From Sphingobacterium detergens (GTDB taxonomy: Bacteria > Bacteroidota > Bacteroidia > Sphingobacteriales > Sphingobacteriaceae): a stretch of 64,000 bases of DNA. The notes beneath the pieces were generated by a model that saw only the letters and a list, made by a program, of their open reading frames with translations, did no database searches and was not told the DNA's origin. Positions 17,753 to 26,290 of the stretch are shown in pieces. The first letter of the stretch is position 1, and each line of letters opens with the position of its first letter. Both the position numbers and the translations under genes were made by a program. The stretch spans positions 2,472,500-2,536,499 of the forward strand of contig NZ_RAPY01000001.1 in the NCBI RefSeq assembly GCF_003610355.1, read 5' to 3'.

Positions 17753-19000
17753 CTAGGAACTACTGGGAACTGCTATTATTGGGGCAGAAATAGCTTCATA
17801 TTGACAAAAAATATTGTTCAGAAGTAGGGCTAACGAATTATTCAAGGGACTTACCAGTGTTAATTTTATGGAATTACACCCGTTAAAAGCGGCAAACTTT
17901 TTTATTATTTCTGCAAAAGGCTCTACCCACAATTCGAAGTCTATAGACTGTTTTTCTATATGCAGATGGATCAGTTCAAGTTGCCTATTTTTTCGATGCG
18001 CTTTGCAGTCTACTCTGCCGATAAATGTATTGCCAAATAAAATAGGTAAACAAAAATATCCGTATTGTCTTTTCTCCTTTGGTGTGTAACATTCAATTCG
18101 ATAATCGAAATTGAAAAACTGCTGAACCCGATCACGATGAATAATAGCATTGTCAAACGGTGATAGCAAATTAATTTCCTCACGAATCTTAGTTATTCTT
18201 CTGTCTACTAAATCTCGGAGAACATAAACTGACGGATAGCCTTCAATAGTAACTTTTTCTATTATATCATCCTCAATCAGCGCATTTAAAACGTCATTTA
18301 CATTTTTCCTGATCGTTTCGCCCGCTTTAAGATGAGTAATCTGTTTTACAGTAGTCCATCCATATGCTCTTAAATAAGTTTTCACTAAATACTCGGCAAA
18401 CTCAAGTGAACTTGGCCTCGTCAGGTCGATATCATTTGGTAGTACTCTTTCTGCGATATCATACGTCTTTTGCATTCCATCGCGTTCAGAAATCATTAAA
18501 TCCCCCTGCAGAAAAAGCCGTTCCAAAGCAATTTTTGCAGGTTTCCAATTCCACCAGCTTCCCAGTTTTTTAGTTTCATTTTCGAAGTCTCTTGCTCTTT
18601 TGGGACCTTCAGCCCGAATGGTATCTATGATATACAGCATCATTTTAGGGTCCGCATTGTAGTAATGTGATTCATTTTGTTTTACTTCCAACATTCGCGG
18701 TAAAACAAAGCGAAAATCTTTCATCGGAAGATAAGATGCAGCGTGAAACCAATATTCAAATACCTGATGCTCCTTTACGAGTTCATCCAAATAATTTGTT
18801 TTGTAGTCAGGGATCCTTGTCCAAAGCGTATGGTGATGGGCCCTTTCAACAATTGATAATGTATCTATCTGTAAATAACCGAGGTGATCCAGTGCATTGA
18901 GCACGGCCTTTTTTCCTTTTCCGAATGCTGATCTGCGAAGTAAGCCCTGGCTTTCTAATGTGATATTTTTCAGCTGCTGTATGGTCAATTTTCGCTGCAT
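17753..19000 (-). CDS. Winged-helix DNA glycosylase of the AlkZ/YcaQ family
   Basis: The 415-residue protein fits the HTH_42 (AlkZ/YcaQ) family in length and order. It has an N-terminal helix-turn-helix with LGYLQIDTLSIVERAHHHTL, where QID corresponds to the catalytic QxD motif of the YcaQ branch. A central WNWKPAK segment and a C-terminal beta-barrel with LLSPFDNAIIHRDR follow. Members unhook DNA interstrand cross-links or remove bulky alkylated bases. It stands alone between the sigma-FecR locus and an NTF2-like gene. Its substrate is likely alkylated or cross-linked DNA, inferred from family membership only. Confidence 0.85.
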   Translation of the reverse strand: MQRKLTIQQLKNITLESQGLLRRSAFGKGKKAVLNALDHLGYLQIDTLSIVERAHHHTLWTRIPDYKTNYLDELVKEHQVFEYWFHAASYLPMKDFRFVLPRMLEVKQNESHYYNADPKMMLYIIDTIRAEGPKRARDFENETKKLGSWWNWKPAKIALERLFLQGDLMISERDGMQKTYDIAERVLPNDIDLTRPSSLEFAEYLVKTYLRAYGWTTVKQITHLKAGETIRKNVNDVLNALIEDDIIEKVTIEGYPSVYVLRDLVDRRITKIREEINLLSPFDNAIIHRDRVQQFFNFDYRIECYTPKEKRQYGYFCLPILFGNTFIGRVDCKAHRKNRQLELIHLHIEKQSIDFELWVEPFAEIIKKFAAFNGCNSIKLTLVSPLNNSLALLLNNIFCQYEAISAPIIAVPSSS

Positions 19001-19253
19001 TTCTTTAAGTTTATTTTCTTACAGAAAGATAGATGTCTACTTCTGCAGGCTATCCAACATTCGTTTAGTCTTTAACGAGGGCTAACATCGATATTAATCC
19101 CGACAACCGCTATGTATTGTTATGGCTCAATGGAAACGATCAATGAACCTTCTATGATTCAATCAAATTTACGAAATAAAGTGTGCCGCAGTAGCTGTGT
19201 GATTTTTTTTGTTATTTTTAAAGTAAATAATGTTATTAATTATATAATCAATT

Positions 19254-19631
19254 ATGAGTAAAGTTACTAAAGAAGATGTTGCGGATGCAGAAAATCAGCT
19301 TTTCTTAGCCCAGTTGGCAAGCAATGTGGATGCTCTGGACCAGCTATTATTTGATAATCTCATTGCAGTTGCACCAACGGGACAAATGCTAACCAAAGAA
19401 ATGGATTTAAATGCGCATAGAACAAAAGCAATGATTATTGAAGAGGCTTCCACAGAAATTGATGATATCAGAATAACCGGAGATACCGCGCTTTCCGTCG
19501 TTACGATGACGGCAAAAGGTAAGGTAATGGGAGCTCCATTGGAAGGAAAATTCAGGTATTTCAGGGTTTGGAAATATGTTGATGACAAATTAAAAGTCAT
19601 TGGTGCAAGTTTCATGCAATTGCCGGAATAA
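19254..19631 (+). CDS. NTF2-like (DUF4440/SnoaL-type) small protein
   Basis: The 125-residue protein fits the cone-shaped NTF2 fold. An N-terminal helix (EDVADAENQLFLAQLASNVD) leads to LDQLLFDNLIAVAPTGQMLT, followed by strands ending RVWKYVDDKLKVIGASFMQL. It has no signal peptide. Proteins of this kind are small hydrolases, isomerases or ligand binders, and their function cannot be read from sequence. It is monocistronic. Confidence 0.75.
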   Translation: MSKVTKEDVADAENQLFLAQLASNVDALDQLLFDNLIAVAPTGQMLTKEMDLNAHRTKAMIIEEASTEIDDIRITGDTALSVVTMTAKGKVMGAPLEGKFRYFRVWKYVDDKLKVIGASFMQLPE

Positions 19632-19666
19632 AGATGTAATGAGTCGCTTGCATCTATAGCTCGTTG

Positions 19667-19813
19667 ATGTTAAACCAGATGCTATATGGAACCAATCGGT
19701 ATACCTTAAGAATATCATGTGACGCACTTGCTTATAATGCGATATCTGACACAACAGATGACTGTATTGAATTTAAGTATGAACTTGACACAAAAAATAC
19801 AGTTCGTATTTAG
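19667..19813 (+). other. Possible 48-codon ORF within the 335-base gap before the TraB-like gene
   Basis: An ATG at 19667 opens 48 codons to a TAG at 19811. The product reads protein-like near its end (DDCIEFKYELDTKN) but matches no family I know. It could be a small gene, or a gene relic. The remainder of 19632-19966 is AT-rich and shows nothing else. Confidence 0.2.
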
Positions 19814-19966
19814 ATTTTTTCAATAGGCAAAAAACCTTAGTTTCATGCAGATATACCTTATACCAATTTTTTTATGATATGATTTTTCTTTCAGTTTCTC
19901 ATAATTGACAATTAATTAGAATAAATTAGTAACATAAAGACCATATAATCAATAAATACTAAAATT

Positions 19967-20866
19967 ATGAACATAAAGAGAACGTTTCTATTTTCGCTAT
20001 TCTTTATAACCTTTACTATAGTATATCCACAAGACAAGCCAAAAACATTACTTTGGAAAGTTTCAAAAAATGGAAGTGAAAGTATTTCCTACTTATTTGG
20101 AACATTTCATCAAGTTAATCCTGATTTTTTCGATTCTTTATCAATTGCAAACCTGCATTTAAAAAATAGTGAAATTTTATTTGTTGAGGCATATTCAGAC
20201 CCTAATACTGATACGACTAAAGCAGCACAAAATAAAGATGCAGCTCTATTTGAAACGTGGAATAAAGAAAAGTGGAAATCTAAACTAAACTCGAGACAGT
20301 TTGTCATTTTTGAAAAATTTGTGAACAGTAAATGGGTCGATGAATATGTTTACAAATTACATCCTGCACAGTTAATGTTTTTGCTCCAATATATGTATAT
20401 ACAAGGTGTATGCGATACCCTCAACAGAAGTTCATACGATCCTATGGATACCAGAATTACACAAATTGGGTTAGCACATAAATTGGCCGTTATAGGCCTT
20501 GATAAAAATCAAGCTCAGGACATTAAAATATCTACTGAGAAAGAGGAGAGTTTGTCCTTAAAAAATACGTTAAAACAGGATGTAATCTATATTGATTATA
20601 TTTTGAAAAAAAACACGAATAATCCGACTGCTAAAATTTTACGGGATTATAAAAACAAAAATTTGGATTATTCTTTAAATAAAAGCATAAGAGGCAATTC
20701 GTACTTGCTGAATGAAAGAAACAATAAATGGATGGCTCAGCTTACCGAATCGTTTAAAACTAAAAATTGCTTTGTCGCAGTTGGATTCCGACATCTATGT
20801 TATAAAACGGGGTTAATTCAACAACTTAGAAGAGCGGGATATAAGGTTGAACCAGTGGCACTTTAG
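19967..20866 (+). CDS. TraB/GumN-family exported protein
   Basis: The 299-residue protein has a signal peptide (about 1-21). The TraB/GumN pattern follows: SYLFGTFHQVNPDFFDSL near the start and FVAVGFRHLCYKTGLIQQLR near the end, carrying the two conserved G-x-x-H-type motifs. The family is related to the eukaryotic metalloprotease Tiki and to EreA/ChaN proteins, and its bacterial members are poorly understood. It probably acts in the periplasm or on the envelope. The next intact gene, on the same strand, belongs to the same wider clan. Confidence 0.82.
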   Translation: MNIKRTFLFSLFFITFTIVYPQDKPKTLLWKVSKNGSESISYLFGTFHQVNPDFFDSLSIANLHLKNSEILFVEAYSDPNTDTTKAAQNKDAALFETWNKEKWKSKLNSRQFVIFEKFVNSKWVDEYVYKLHPAQLMFLLQYMYIQGVCDTLNRSSYDPMDTRITQIGLAHKLAVIGLDKNQAQDIKISTEKEESLSLKNTLKQDVIYIDYILKKNTNNPTAKILRDYKNKNLDYSLNKSIRGNSYLLNERNNKWMAQLTESFKTKNCFVAVGFRHLCYKTGLIQQLRRAGYKVEPVAL

Positions 20867-20922
20867 CAACCAACAAATATTTATTGACAAGGTACAATTA
20901 TTACCCAAATAACATACTGTCA

Positions 20923-21047
20923 AATAGAATAGTACTACATTATCTTATTGACGGTTATTCGAATGAAGAACTCGAGGATATGTAAGGCAGTTATATACTA
21001 AGACCTAACAAAAGTGGAGTTAAAAAATCATCATAGGATGGAGTGTT
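20923..21047 (+). pseudogene. Relic of ECF sigma factor region 4
   Basis: In this gap one frame reads RIVLHYLIDGYSNEELEDM and then hits a TAA at 20983. This closely resembles region 4 of intact ECF sigma factors, for example YRTVFNLYAIDGYGHEEISD in the sigma factor encoded at 59605. After the stop the same frame continues with NKSGVKKSS, similar to the usual G-T-S-K-S-N recognition helix. No start or region 2 is visible. It is best read as a decayed fragment of a lost sigma gene. The rest of 20867-21238 is featureless. Confidence 0.45.
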
Positions 21048-21238
21048 TAATTGGACTCTGCTATTTCGATAGCACAACCTGTTTATGACTAAAACCTTTC
21101 GCTGATTGCTGTACCTTTAACAACCCAAAAATCGATTTTGGACATTATTTGTTCAAAATCGAAGGACACTTTAATTAAATAACTGAATAGTTATTGTTTC
21201 AATGATTGAAAAACAATATTTTTGTCAAAACCCAAATT

Positions 21239-22297
21239 ATGAAGAAGTTTTTCAAAATTCTTAAGTACGCATTTGTTTCCATATTAGCCGTTCTTGCACT
21301 GGCTTTTAGCTATATATTCATTTCCAACAAGATTTTCATCGGAACAGCTAACAAGAAAAATACAGATTACCTCAGCCTGCACAAAGTACAGATTACGGAT
21401 AGTATTCCAAGTAAGTTATTCGACGATAACTTCTATAATTCGGACATCATTTTGCTTGGGGAAATCCATGGTTATGCGGATAACCAAAAACTGGATAAAG
21501 AGCTTCTTTTATACTTGAATAAAAAACTAAATATTAGGTACTATATCGCTGAGATGGATAGTACAAATGCAGACAAATTAAACAGTTTTCTTTCAAAACC
21601 CGTAAAAGATGAGGCATTGCTAAAAGAGGTTGTTACTGCTATACGCAAACGCATCCCTCAACAATCGAGTGTCGAATTATATCGTAAATGGATCGAAATA
21701 TATGATTATAATCAAAAGCTAGCTGACAGTGCAAAAATCAGCGTCATTGGCATTGACAAAAGCTTTACAAACGATAAATTGACTATATCCAGAGATTCAG
21801 CAATGGTATTAAATTTGGAGGATTATATCAAAAAGCATCATCTAGAAGGTGAAAAATTTTATGGATTATTTGGCTTCTTCCATGTATTACAAAAAGGAAA
21901 AGATACAACTAGCGTTCCCTTCGCTGCGAGATTAAAAAACAAAGGTCGTAAAATAACAAGTTTCGTAAGCTATACCCTTGATAGTGAAATGTATCTCCCC
22001 AAAAATCCGCAATTTCCAACACCACCAGACGAAAAAGTAGATTGGATAAATGCAGATGGTCCCCTAATGCTCGTGAAAGGAATTAACGATCTAAAGGAGT
22101 TGAGCCAGCCGAATAGCATTTCATTATTTAAGCTAAATGCAAAGAATTCGCCTTATTTGGATTCTCAAGATTTAATATCAGTAAAGTCACGAATGTTTGG
22201 TGAGAATATTATTCCCAACGATAAGACCTATACGACAGATTATTTTCAATATGTATTTTTATTGCGAAACTCTAAAGCGCTTAGGAAATTAGATTAG
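21239..22297 (+). CDS. ChaN/TraB-clan (erythromycin-esterase-like) membrane-anchored protein
   Basis: The preferred start is the ATG at 21239 (MKKFFKILKYAF), giving 352 residues; an upstream TTG at 21206 would add 11 unlikely ones. A signal anchor (about 5-30) precedes the domain. DIILLGEIHGYADNQ resembles the LGExH metal-binding or catalytic strand of EreA/ChaN proteins, and GLFGFFHVLQ supplies a second histidine region. It likely faces the periplasm. Families of this clan bind heme or hydrolyse esters, but the activity here is unknown. A sigma-factor relic separates it from a TraB/GumN gene. Confidence 0.72.
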   Translation: MKKFFKILKYAFVSILAVLALAFSYIFISNKIFIGTANKKNTDYLSLHKVQITDSIPSKLFDDNFYNSDIILLGEIHGYADNQKLDKELLLYLNKKLNIRYYIAEMDSTNADKLNSFLSKPVKDEALLKEVVTAIRKRIPQQSSVELYRKWIEIYDYNQKLADSAKISVIGIDKSFTNDKLTISRDSAMVLNLEDYIKKHHLEGEKFYGLFGFFHVLQKGKDTTSVPFAARLKNKGRKITSFVSYTLDSEMYLPKNPQFPTPPDEKVDWINADGPLMLVKGINDLKELSQPNSISLFKLNAKNSPYLDSQDLISVKSRMFGENIIPNDKTYTTDYFQYVFLLRNSKALRKLD

Positions 22298-22620
22298 CGG
22301 CTGATTTTATTGCCAATTTGGCCAAATTTGATTATTGATAGCGGTTATAAGATTATTTTTACAGATTATATCTAGATTCAATTTAGATGGTCACTTCGCC
22401 CCGGCAACCGATGATCTAAAACCTCTAAAGATTCGGTAATCTATTACATGAGAAAAGAAAAAGTCTTTTTTTTACCGATATATTGGTGCTTTCACCGATT
22501 AAAACAAACACTTCACCTAAATAATACCAAGAAGGGAACTCGAAAATAACTAAGTTAGATGCAAAAAATAATAGTTCACCATTGACATTTAAGCAACATA
22601 ACTTTAAAAATAGATCCCCA
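22298..22620. other. Intergenic region before the hydrolase gene
   Basis: About 320 AT-rich bases hold a 14-bp palindrome (AATTTGGCCAAATT, 22315-22328) shortly after the preceding stop. I see no gene, RNA or clear promoter here beyond that. Confidence 0.4.
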
Positions 22621-23556
22621 ATGAAAAAACACTTAAGTATAGCGTATTCTTATCATAAATCGCCGACTCAATATGCGAAAGAGAGATTACATAAAAGCGT
22701 AATTTTACTCTTACTTTTTCTATTATTTACAACCAACATCATCGCCCAAACTACAACATACACAGTAAAAGATATAAAATTTAAAAGTAAAGGGATTGAA
22801 TTAGCGGGGACAATTTTCACCGCTTTAAATTCGAAAATTGGAATTGTCATAGTCCACGGATCTGGACAAGAACTTAGATCGAATAAGTTTGCAGCAATGT
22901 TGGCTAAAAATGGGATATCTGTATTGACTTATGATAAGAGAGGGGTTGGTGAATCAGGAGGGGAATATGCCGGTCCTGAAGTTGGTACGAATAATATTGA
23001 CTCAGCAAACCTCAATCTTCTAGCGGAGGATGCCAGTGAAGCAGTTTTAACCCTTAAAAATTATTTTGGAAAAAAACTAACACATATTGGTCTCTCGGGG
23101 GGCAGCCAAGCTGGCTGGATTATTCCTTTGGCATCAAATAAATCAAACAACGTGGATTTTACGGTCATTTTTAGTGGACCAGTAGTTCCTACATTGGAAC
23201 AGCTCCGTTTTCAATTTTTTACCGAAGGAAAGGCAAATTTTTGGTCAAATCATACCGAGCAAGAGGTAAGGGACCATATCCGAAATGCCCCCGATAGATA
23301 TAAATTTATTACAACCGATCCGCAGGTGTCCCTCCGCAGTTCAAATACACCAGGAATCTGGCTTTTTGGTGGACAAGATGTCCAAATCCCTGTCGGTTTA
23401 TCCATTGATCATCTCAATTTACTTAAAATTGAAGGGAAACCCTTTGAATACTGTCTATTTCCAGAAATGGGGCACTTTTTAACAGCTTCGGACTCTTCAG
23501 CTCCTATTAAAATAGCTATAAATTGGATCAAAAAGCTAAGCGAAAAAGCAAAATAG
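22621..23556 (+). CDS. Exported alpha/beta hydrolase
   Basis: Starting at the ATG at 22621, the protein has 311 residues. An upstream TTG (22582) would add 13 residues before the signal and is less likely. A membrane signal (about 24-43, ending TNIIAQ) precedes the fold. The oxyanion strand is IVIVHGSGQELRS, followed by LTYDKRGVGESGG and the nucleophile elbow GLSGGSQAGW, where an Ala replaces the usual second Gly. The catalytic acid and His are likely in GGQDVQIP and EMGHF. It is probably a periplasmic esterase or peptidase-like enzyme. The substrate is unknown. Confidence 0.85.
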   Translation: MKKHLSIAYSYHKSPTQYAKERLHKSVILLLLFLLFTTNIIAQTTTYTVKDIKFKSKGIELAGTIFTALNSKIGIVIVHGSGQELRSNKFAAMLAKNGISVLTYDKRGVGESGGEYAGPEVGTNNIDSANLNLLAEDASEAVLTLKNYFGKKLTHIGLSGGSQAGWIIPLASNKSNNVDFTVIFSGPVVPTLEQLRFQFFTEGKANFWSNHTEQEVRDHIRNAPDRYKFITTDPQVSLRSSNTPGIWLFGGQDVQIPVGLSIDHLNLLKIEGKPFEYCLFPEMGHFLTASDSSAPIKIAINWIKKLSEKAK

Positions 23557-23684
23557 AAGCGAAAAAAAGCTCATTTCTTAAATAATTAGAAATCAACAGA
23601 TCGTTCTGATAAAGTTCCACCACAGCAAAAGGTATATGTATACAAATTTTTAAGTATTTTTATTTAAAAATTATAACCGACATA

Positions 23685-24842
23685 ATGACTTTAATAAGAA
23701 TCTTGGCCCAAATCTGGTTTACAATAATACTGATTACTGTCAACTTATTACTCAATACACAAGCCGTTTCTGCGCAACAGGATTTCCAAATTATGGGGAT
23801 CGGAAAGACAATGTCAGATAACGATATTATCTATCTCGTCTACAAGCAAGATGGGAAGCTTGTTATAGATTCGACAAAGGTCAAGAATAATTCCTTTAGA
23901 TTTAAAGGAAAAATCGGGAACTCTCCCCTTTCTGCTTCATTGTCCAGAAATCAGAATCCTACCAATAATAATTATAATTTCATAAGTGACCGTAAGAGCA
24001 TTTTCCTGGAGGCAGGGAAAATAATCTTGAGAAGCAATGACACCCTCAGCAATTCTGTTCTTTCAGGTACAGACTTAAACCGAGTACTTCAGTTGAAAAA
24101 TGAAAGATTGTTTCGTATCTCAAATGAACTAAAAAGTATAAAAGACCCCTACTTTTTTAATGCCCAGGAATTGAAAGACACTATTTTGGTAAAACAAAAT
24201 CAACGGATTATAGATTCGTTGTATTTCATTTGGAAAGATCAGGAATTGGATTTTGCCCGAGATTTTCCCGACTCCTATATTAGCCTTGATCTGGTAAACC
24301 AGATTTCAGAAGTAAACAGGTTAATAGATAAAACCGAAATGGTCTTCAATGGATTGAGTGAGCGACTTAAAGCGATGCCACAAGCAGATATCGTGAGAAA
24401 TAATATCAGAGAGAAAAAGAAAATACGAATAGGAAATGATGCACCTTTATTTGACATGAAAGACATTCATGGAAATATTGTTCAATTGTCATCCTATAGA
24501 GGGCAGTTCGTCTTAATCGATTTCTGGGCCTCTTGGTGCTTACCATGTCGAAACGAACACCCCAACCTTATTGAAATCGACAGATTATATGGGAAGCGAA
24601 ATTTTTCTATTATTAGCATTTCCATTGATCGTAAAGAAGATGATTGGAAAAGAGCTGTCAAAAAAGATGGTCTCACATGGACACAATTGTGCGATTTAAA
24701 GGCTAGCGATAGTGACGTTTACAAGCAATATGGAATTACAACAATACCTGCTAGTTTTTTGATAGATCCTGACGGAAAAGTAATAGCAAAGGATCTGAAA
24801 GGTGATGCGCTAAAAAATAAAATTCATGAAATCGTAAAGTAA
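23685..24842 (+). CDS. Exported thioredoxin-like TlpA/ResA family protein with DUF4369-type N-domain
   Basis: The 385-residue protein has a signal peptide (about 1-30). A beta-rich DUF4369-like domain (about 33-135) and a helical linker with FFNAQELKDTILVK follow. A C-terminal thioredoxin domain (about 250-385) has the redox pair C285-L-P-C288 in DFWASWCLPCRNEHPN and a cis-proline in TTIPASFLIDP. Such proteins reduce or isomerise disulfides in the periplasm and are frequent near SusC/D or peptidase genes in Bacteroidota. Confidence 0.93.
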   Translation: MTLIRILAQIWFTIILITVNLLLNTQAVSAQQDFQIMGIGKTMSDNDIIYLVYKQDGKLVIDSTKVKNNSFRFKGKIGNSPLSASLSRNQNPTNNNYNFISDRKSIFLEAGKIILRSNDTLSNSVLSGTDLNRVLQLKNERLFRISNELKSIKDPYFFNAQELKDTILVKQNQRIIDSLYFIWKDQELDFARDFPDSYISLDLVNQISEVNRLIDKTEMVFNGLSERLKAMPQADIVRNNIREKKKIRIGNDAPLFDMKDIHGNIVQLSSYRGQFVLIDFWASWCLPCRNEHPNLIEIDRLYGKRNFSIISISIDRKEDDWKRAVKKDGLTWTQLCDLKASDSDVYKQYGITTIPASFLIDPDGKVIAKDLKGDALKNKIHEIVK

Positions 24843-24866
24843 ATTTAAGGCCGCTCAATTTCATAA

Positions 24867-24896
24867 AGTTCAACAAGCAACAGGGTTTGTTGAACT
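24867..24896. terminator. Bidirectional terminator between convergent genes
   Basis: A perfect 10-bp stem (AGTTCAACAA at 24867-24876 with TTGTTGAACT at 24887-24896) has a 10-base loop. It lies in the 74-base gap between the convergent TlpA gene and the membrane-protein gene. Confidence 0.65.
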
Positions 24897-24916
24897 AATA
24901 ATCTTAACAGTCTTAC

Positions 24917-25573
24917 CTAATTTGTATTACTCTCTATTCGTTCATCCGGATCTTCCAGAGGTCGCTCCTCCAATTCAGCTATATAATATTTTAGATCCAC
25001 CAACATATCTTGATGAGGTTTGGCAAATTTTCTAAAAAAGTAGCGATGTACAAAATAGAAAATTAGTCCATAGAGAGCGAATCTAAAAAAGACCGTAGTG
25101 TTTAATATTGACGCAAGATTAAAGGAATGGATATTCTTTAACGAGAGTGAGGTGATCAGCATGAAGTAGAGTGCTATTCCTGTCAATTTATTGAACCTCA
25201 AATAAGCGAAGATAAGCTGTTGTATCCTCTTGAAGCGCTCAATTAAAGGTAGGTCTGCCTCATAGTTCTGACGAATATTTTTTCGCAGTTTATGGGCGAC
25301 ATAAATTGTTACCACTTCAACCAATGAGCCAAGAACCAAATAGCACCCCCAGAATGTGCTGTCATAGTAATACAGAAGAATACCAAGGGCAAGGATGACA
25401 AGCACGGAGCGATATTGCATATTCTTCCTTAAGTTCTGATCGATCAGATCAAGCAAGCCTGTTGATTTTTGTGTAGTTATTTTTTCTATAGTATTTTCAG
25501 GTAAGTGCATCATTGTTGGTTGACCATCCATACTATTTTTTTGCATTTTATATTTCAGTTGATCTAGTTCCAT
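24917..25573 (-). CDS. Four-helix membrane protein, probable partner (anti-sigma) of the overlapping sigma factor
   Basis: The 218-residue protein starts with a cytoplasmic segment (about 1-52). Four membrane helices follow, near 55-72 (VLVILALGILLYYY), 74-94, 133-147 and 160-180. The tail is acidic. Its first ten bases overlap the end of the ECF sigma gene, a sign of coupled translation, and sigma factors of this kind are usually followed by their regulator. It shows no FecR or zinc-finger anti-sigma motif. The anti-sigma role is inferred from position only. Confidence 0.65.
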   Translation of the reverse strand: MELDQLKYKMQKNSMDGQPTMMHLPENTIEKITTQKSTGLLDLIDQNLRKNMQYRSVLVILALGILLYYYDSTFWGCYLVLGSLVEVVTIYVAHKLRKNIRQNYEADLPLIERFKRIQQLIFAYLRFNKLTGIALYFMLITSLSLKNIHSFNLASILNTTVFFRFALYGLIFYFVHRYFFRKFAKPHQDMLVDLKYYIAELEERPLEDPDERIESNTN

Positions 25574-26058
25574 GGTGATAGTTGTTTGCTTAATTCCTTC
25601 AATTTTGTTTTAATTCTCGATATTTTTACGGCTACATGGTTGGGCGTCATACCCATAGTCTCTGCAATATCATTGTAACTATAGTCTTCAAGATAGAGTG
25701 CCACCAAGGCTTTCTCCACCTTATTCAACTTACTTATTGCCTGATACATCACCAAAATTTCCTCATCCTCACTGTAAATGATTTCGCAGTAGCTTTCTTG
25801 ACTAAACTGTAATTCTGCAAGATTGTTCCGGCGATCCCGCTTGATATATGTGATAGCCGTATTCAATCCTACTCTATATAGCCAGGTTTGAAATTTGGCA
25901 TCACCTCTAAAGCTTTTGAATGATTTCCAGGCCTGTAATACGATTTCTTGAAATAAATCTTCCCGATCGGCTTTATTGTCTAGATACATGCAGCATATAC
26001 GATGTATGATCTTCTGATTGGAAGTTATTAACCTAATAAAGTCTCTTTCAATGTCCAT
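25564..26058 (-). CDS. ECF-type sigma factor paired with a multi-pass membrane protein
   Basis: I place the start at the ATG at 26058 (MDIERDFIRL), giving 164 residues. The open frame continues 42 codons upstream but that part is Cys/Phe-rich and unlike sigma factors. Region 2 is LDNKADREDLFQEIVLQAWK and SFRGDAKFQTWLYRVGLNTA. Region 4 is ALVALYLEDYSYNDIAETMG with AVKISRIKTKLKEL. It overlaps the downstream four-helix membrane protein by 10 bases. The signal it answers is unknown. Confidence 0.9.
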   Translation of the reverse strand: MDIERDFIRLITSNQKIIHRICCMYLDNKADREDLFQEIVLQAWKSFKSFRGDAKFQTWLYRVGLNTAITYIKRDRRNNLAELQFSQESYCEIIYSEDEEILVMYQAISKLNKVEKALVALYLEDYSYNDIAETMGMTPNHVAVKISRIKTKLKELSKQLSPWN

Positions 26059-26290
26059 ACTTTTCTGAGGATGTCTTATTTTATAGTGCTTTACTTTGTT
26101 AGTCTCTAAAAAGTTAAAAACATTACAACAGAAATAAAAAAAGCTATGCCGACCATATTCTTTAAAATATCGGATACATCTCACCGCATCTCATTGGGCC
26201 CAAAACGCTCTTATTACTGTTATCCATCAACGACTTTCTTTGGAGCTTTTTACAAAAAAATCTTGGACGCGATCATTTAGCTTGTGAAAA

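Noticed and set aside
21206..21238. TTG start that would lengthen the ChaN-clan protein
   Set aside because: The ATG at 21239 gives a normal signal anchor directly at the N-terminus; the extra 11 residues do not fit.
26059..26184. Upstream extension of the ECF sigma gene to 26184
   Set aside because: The added 42 residues are Cys/Phe-rich and unlike any sigma N-terminus, while the ATG at 26058 gives a typical start.
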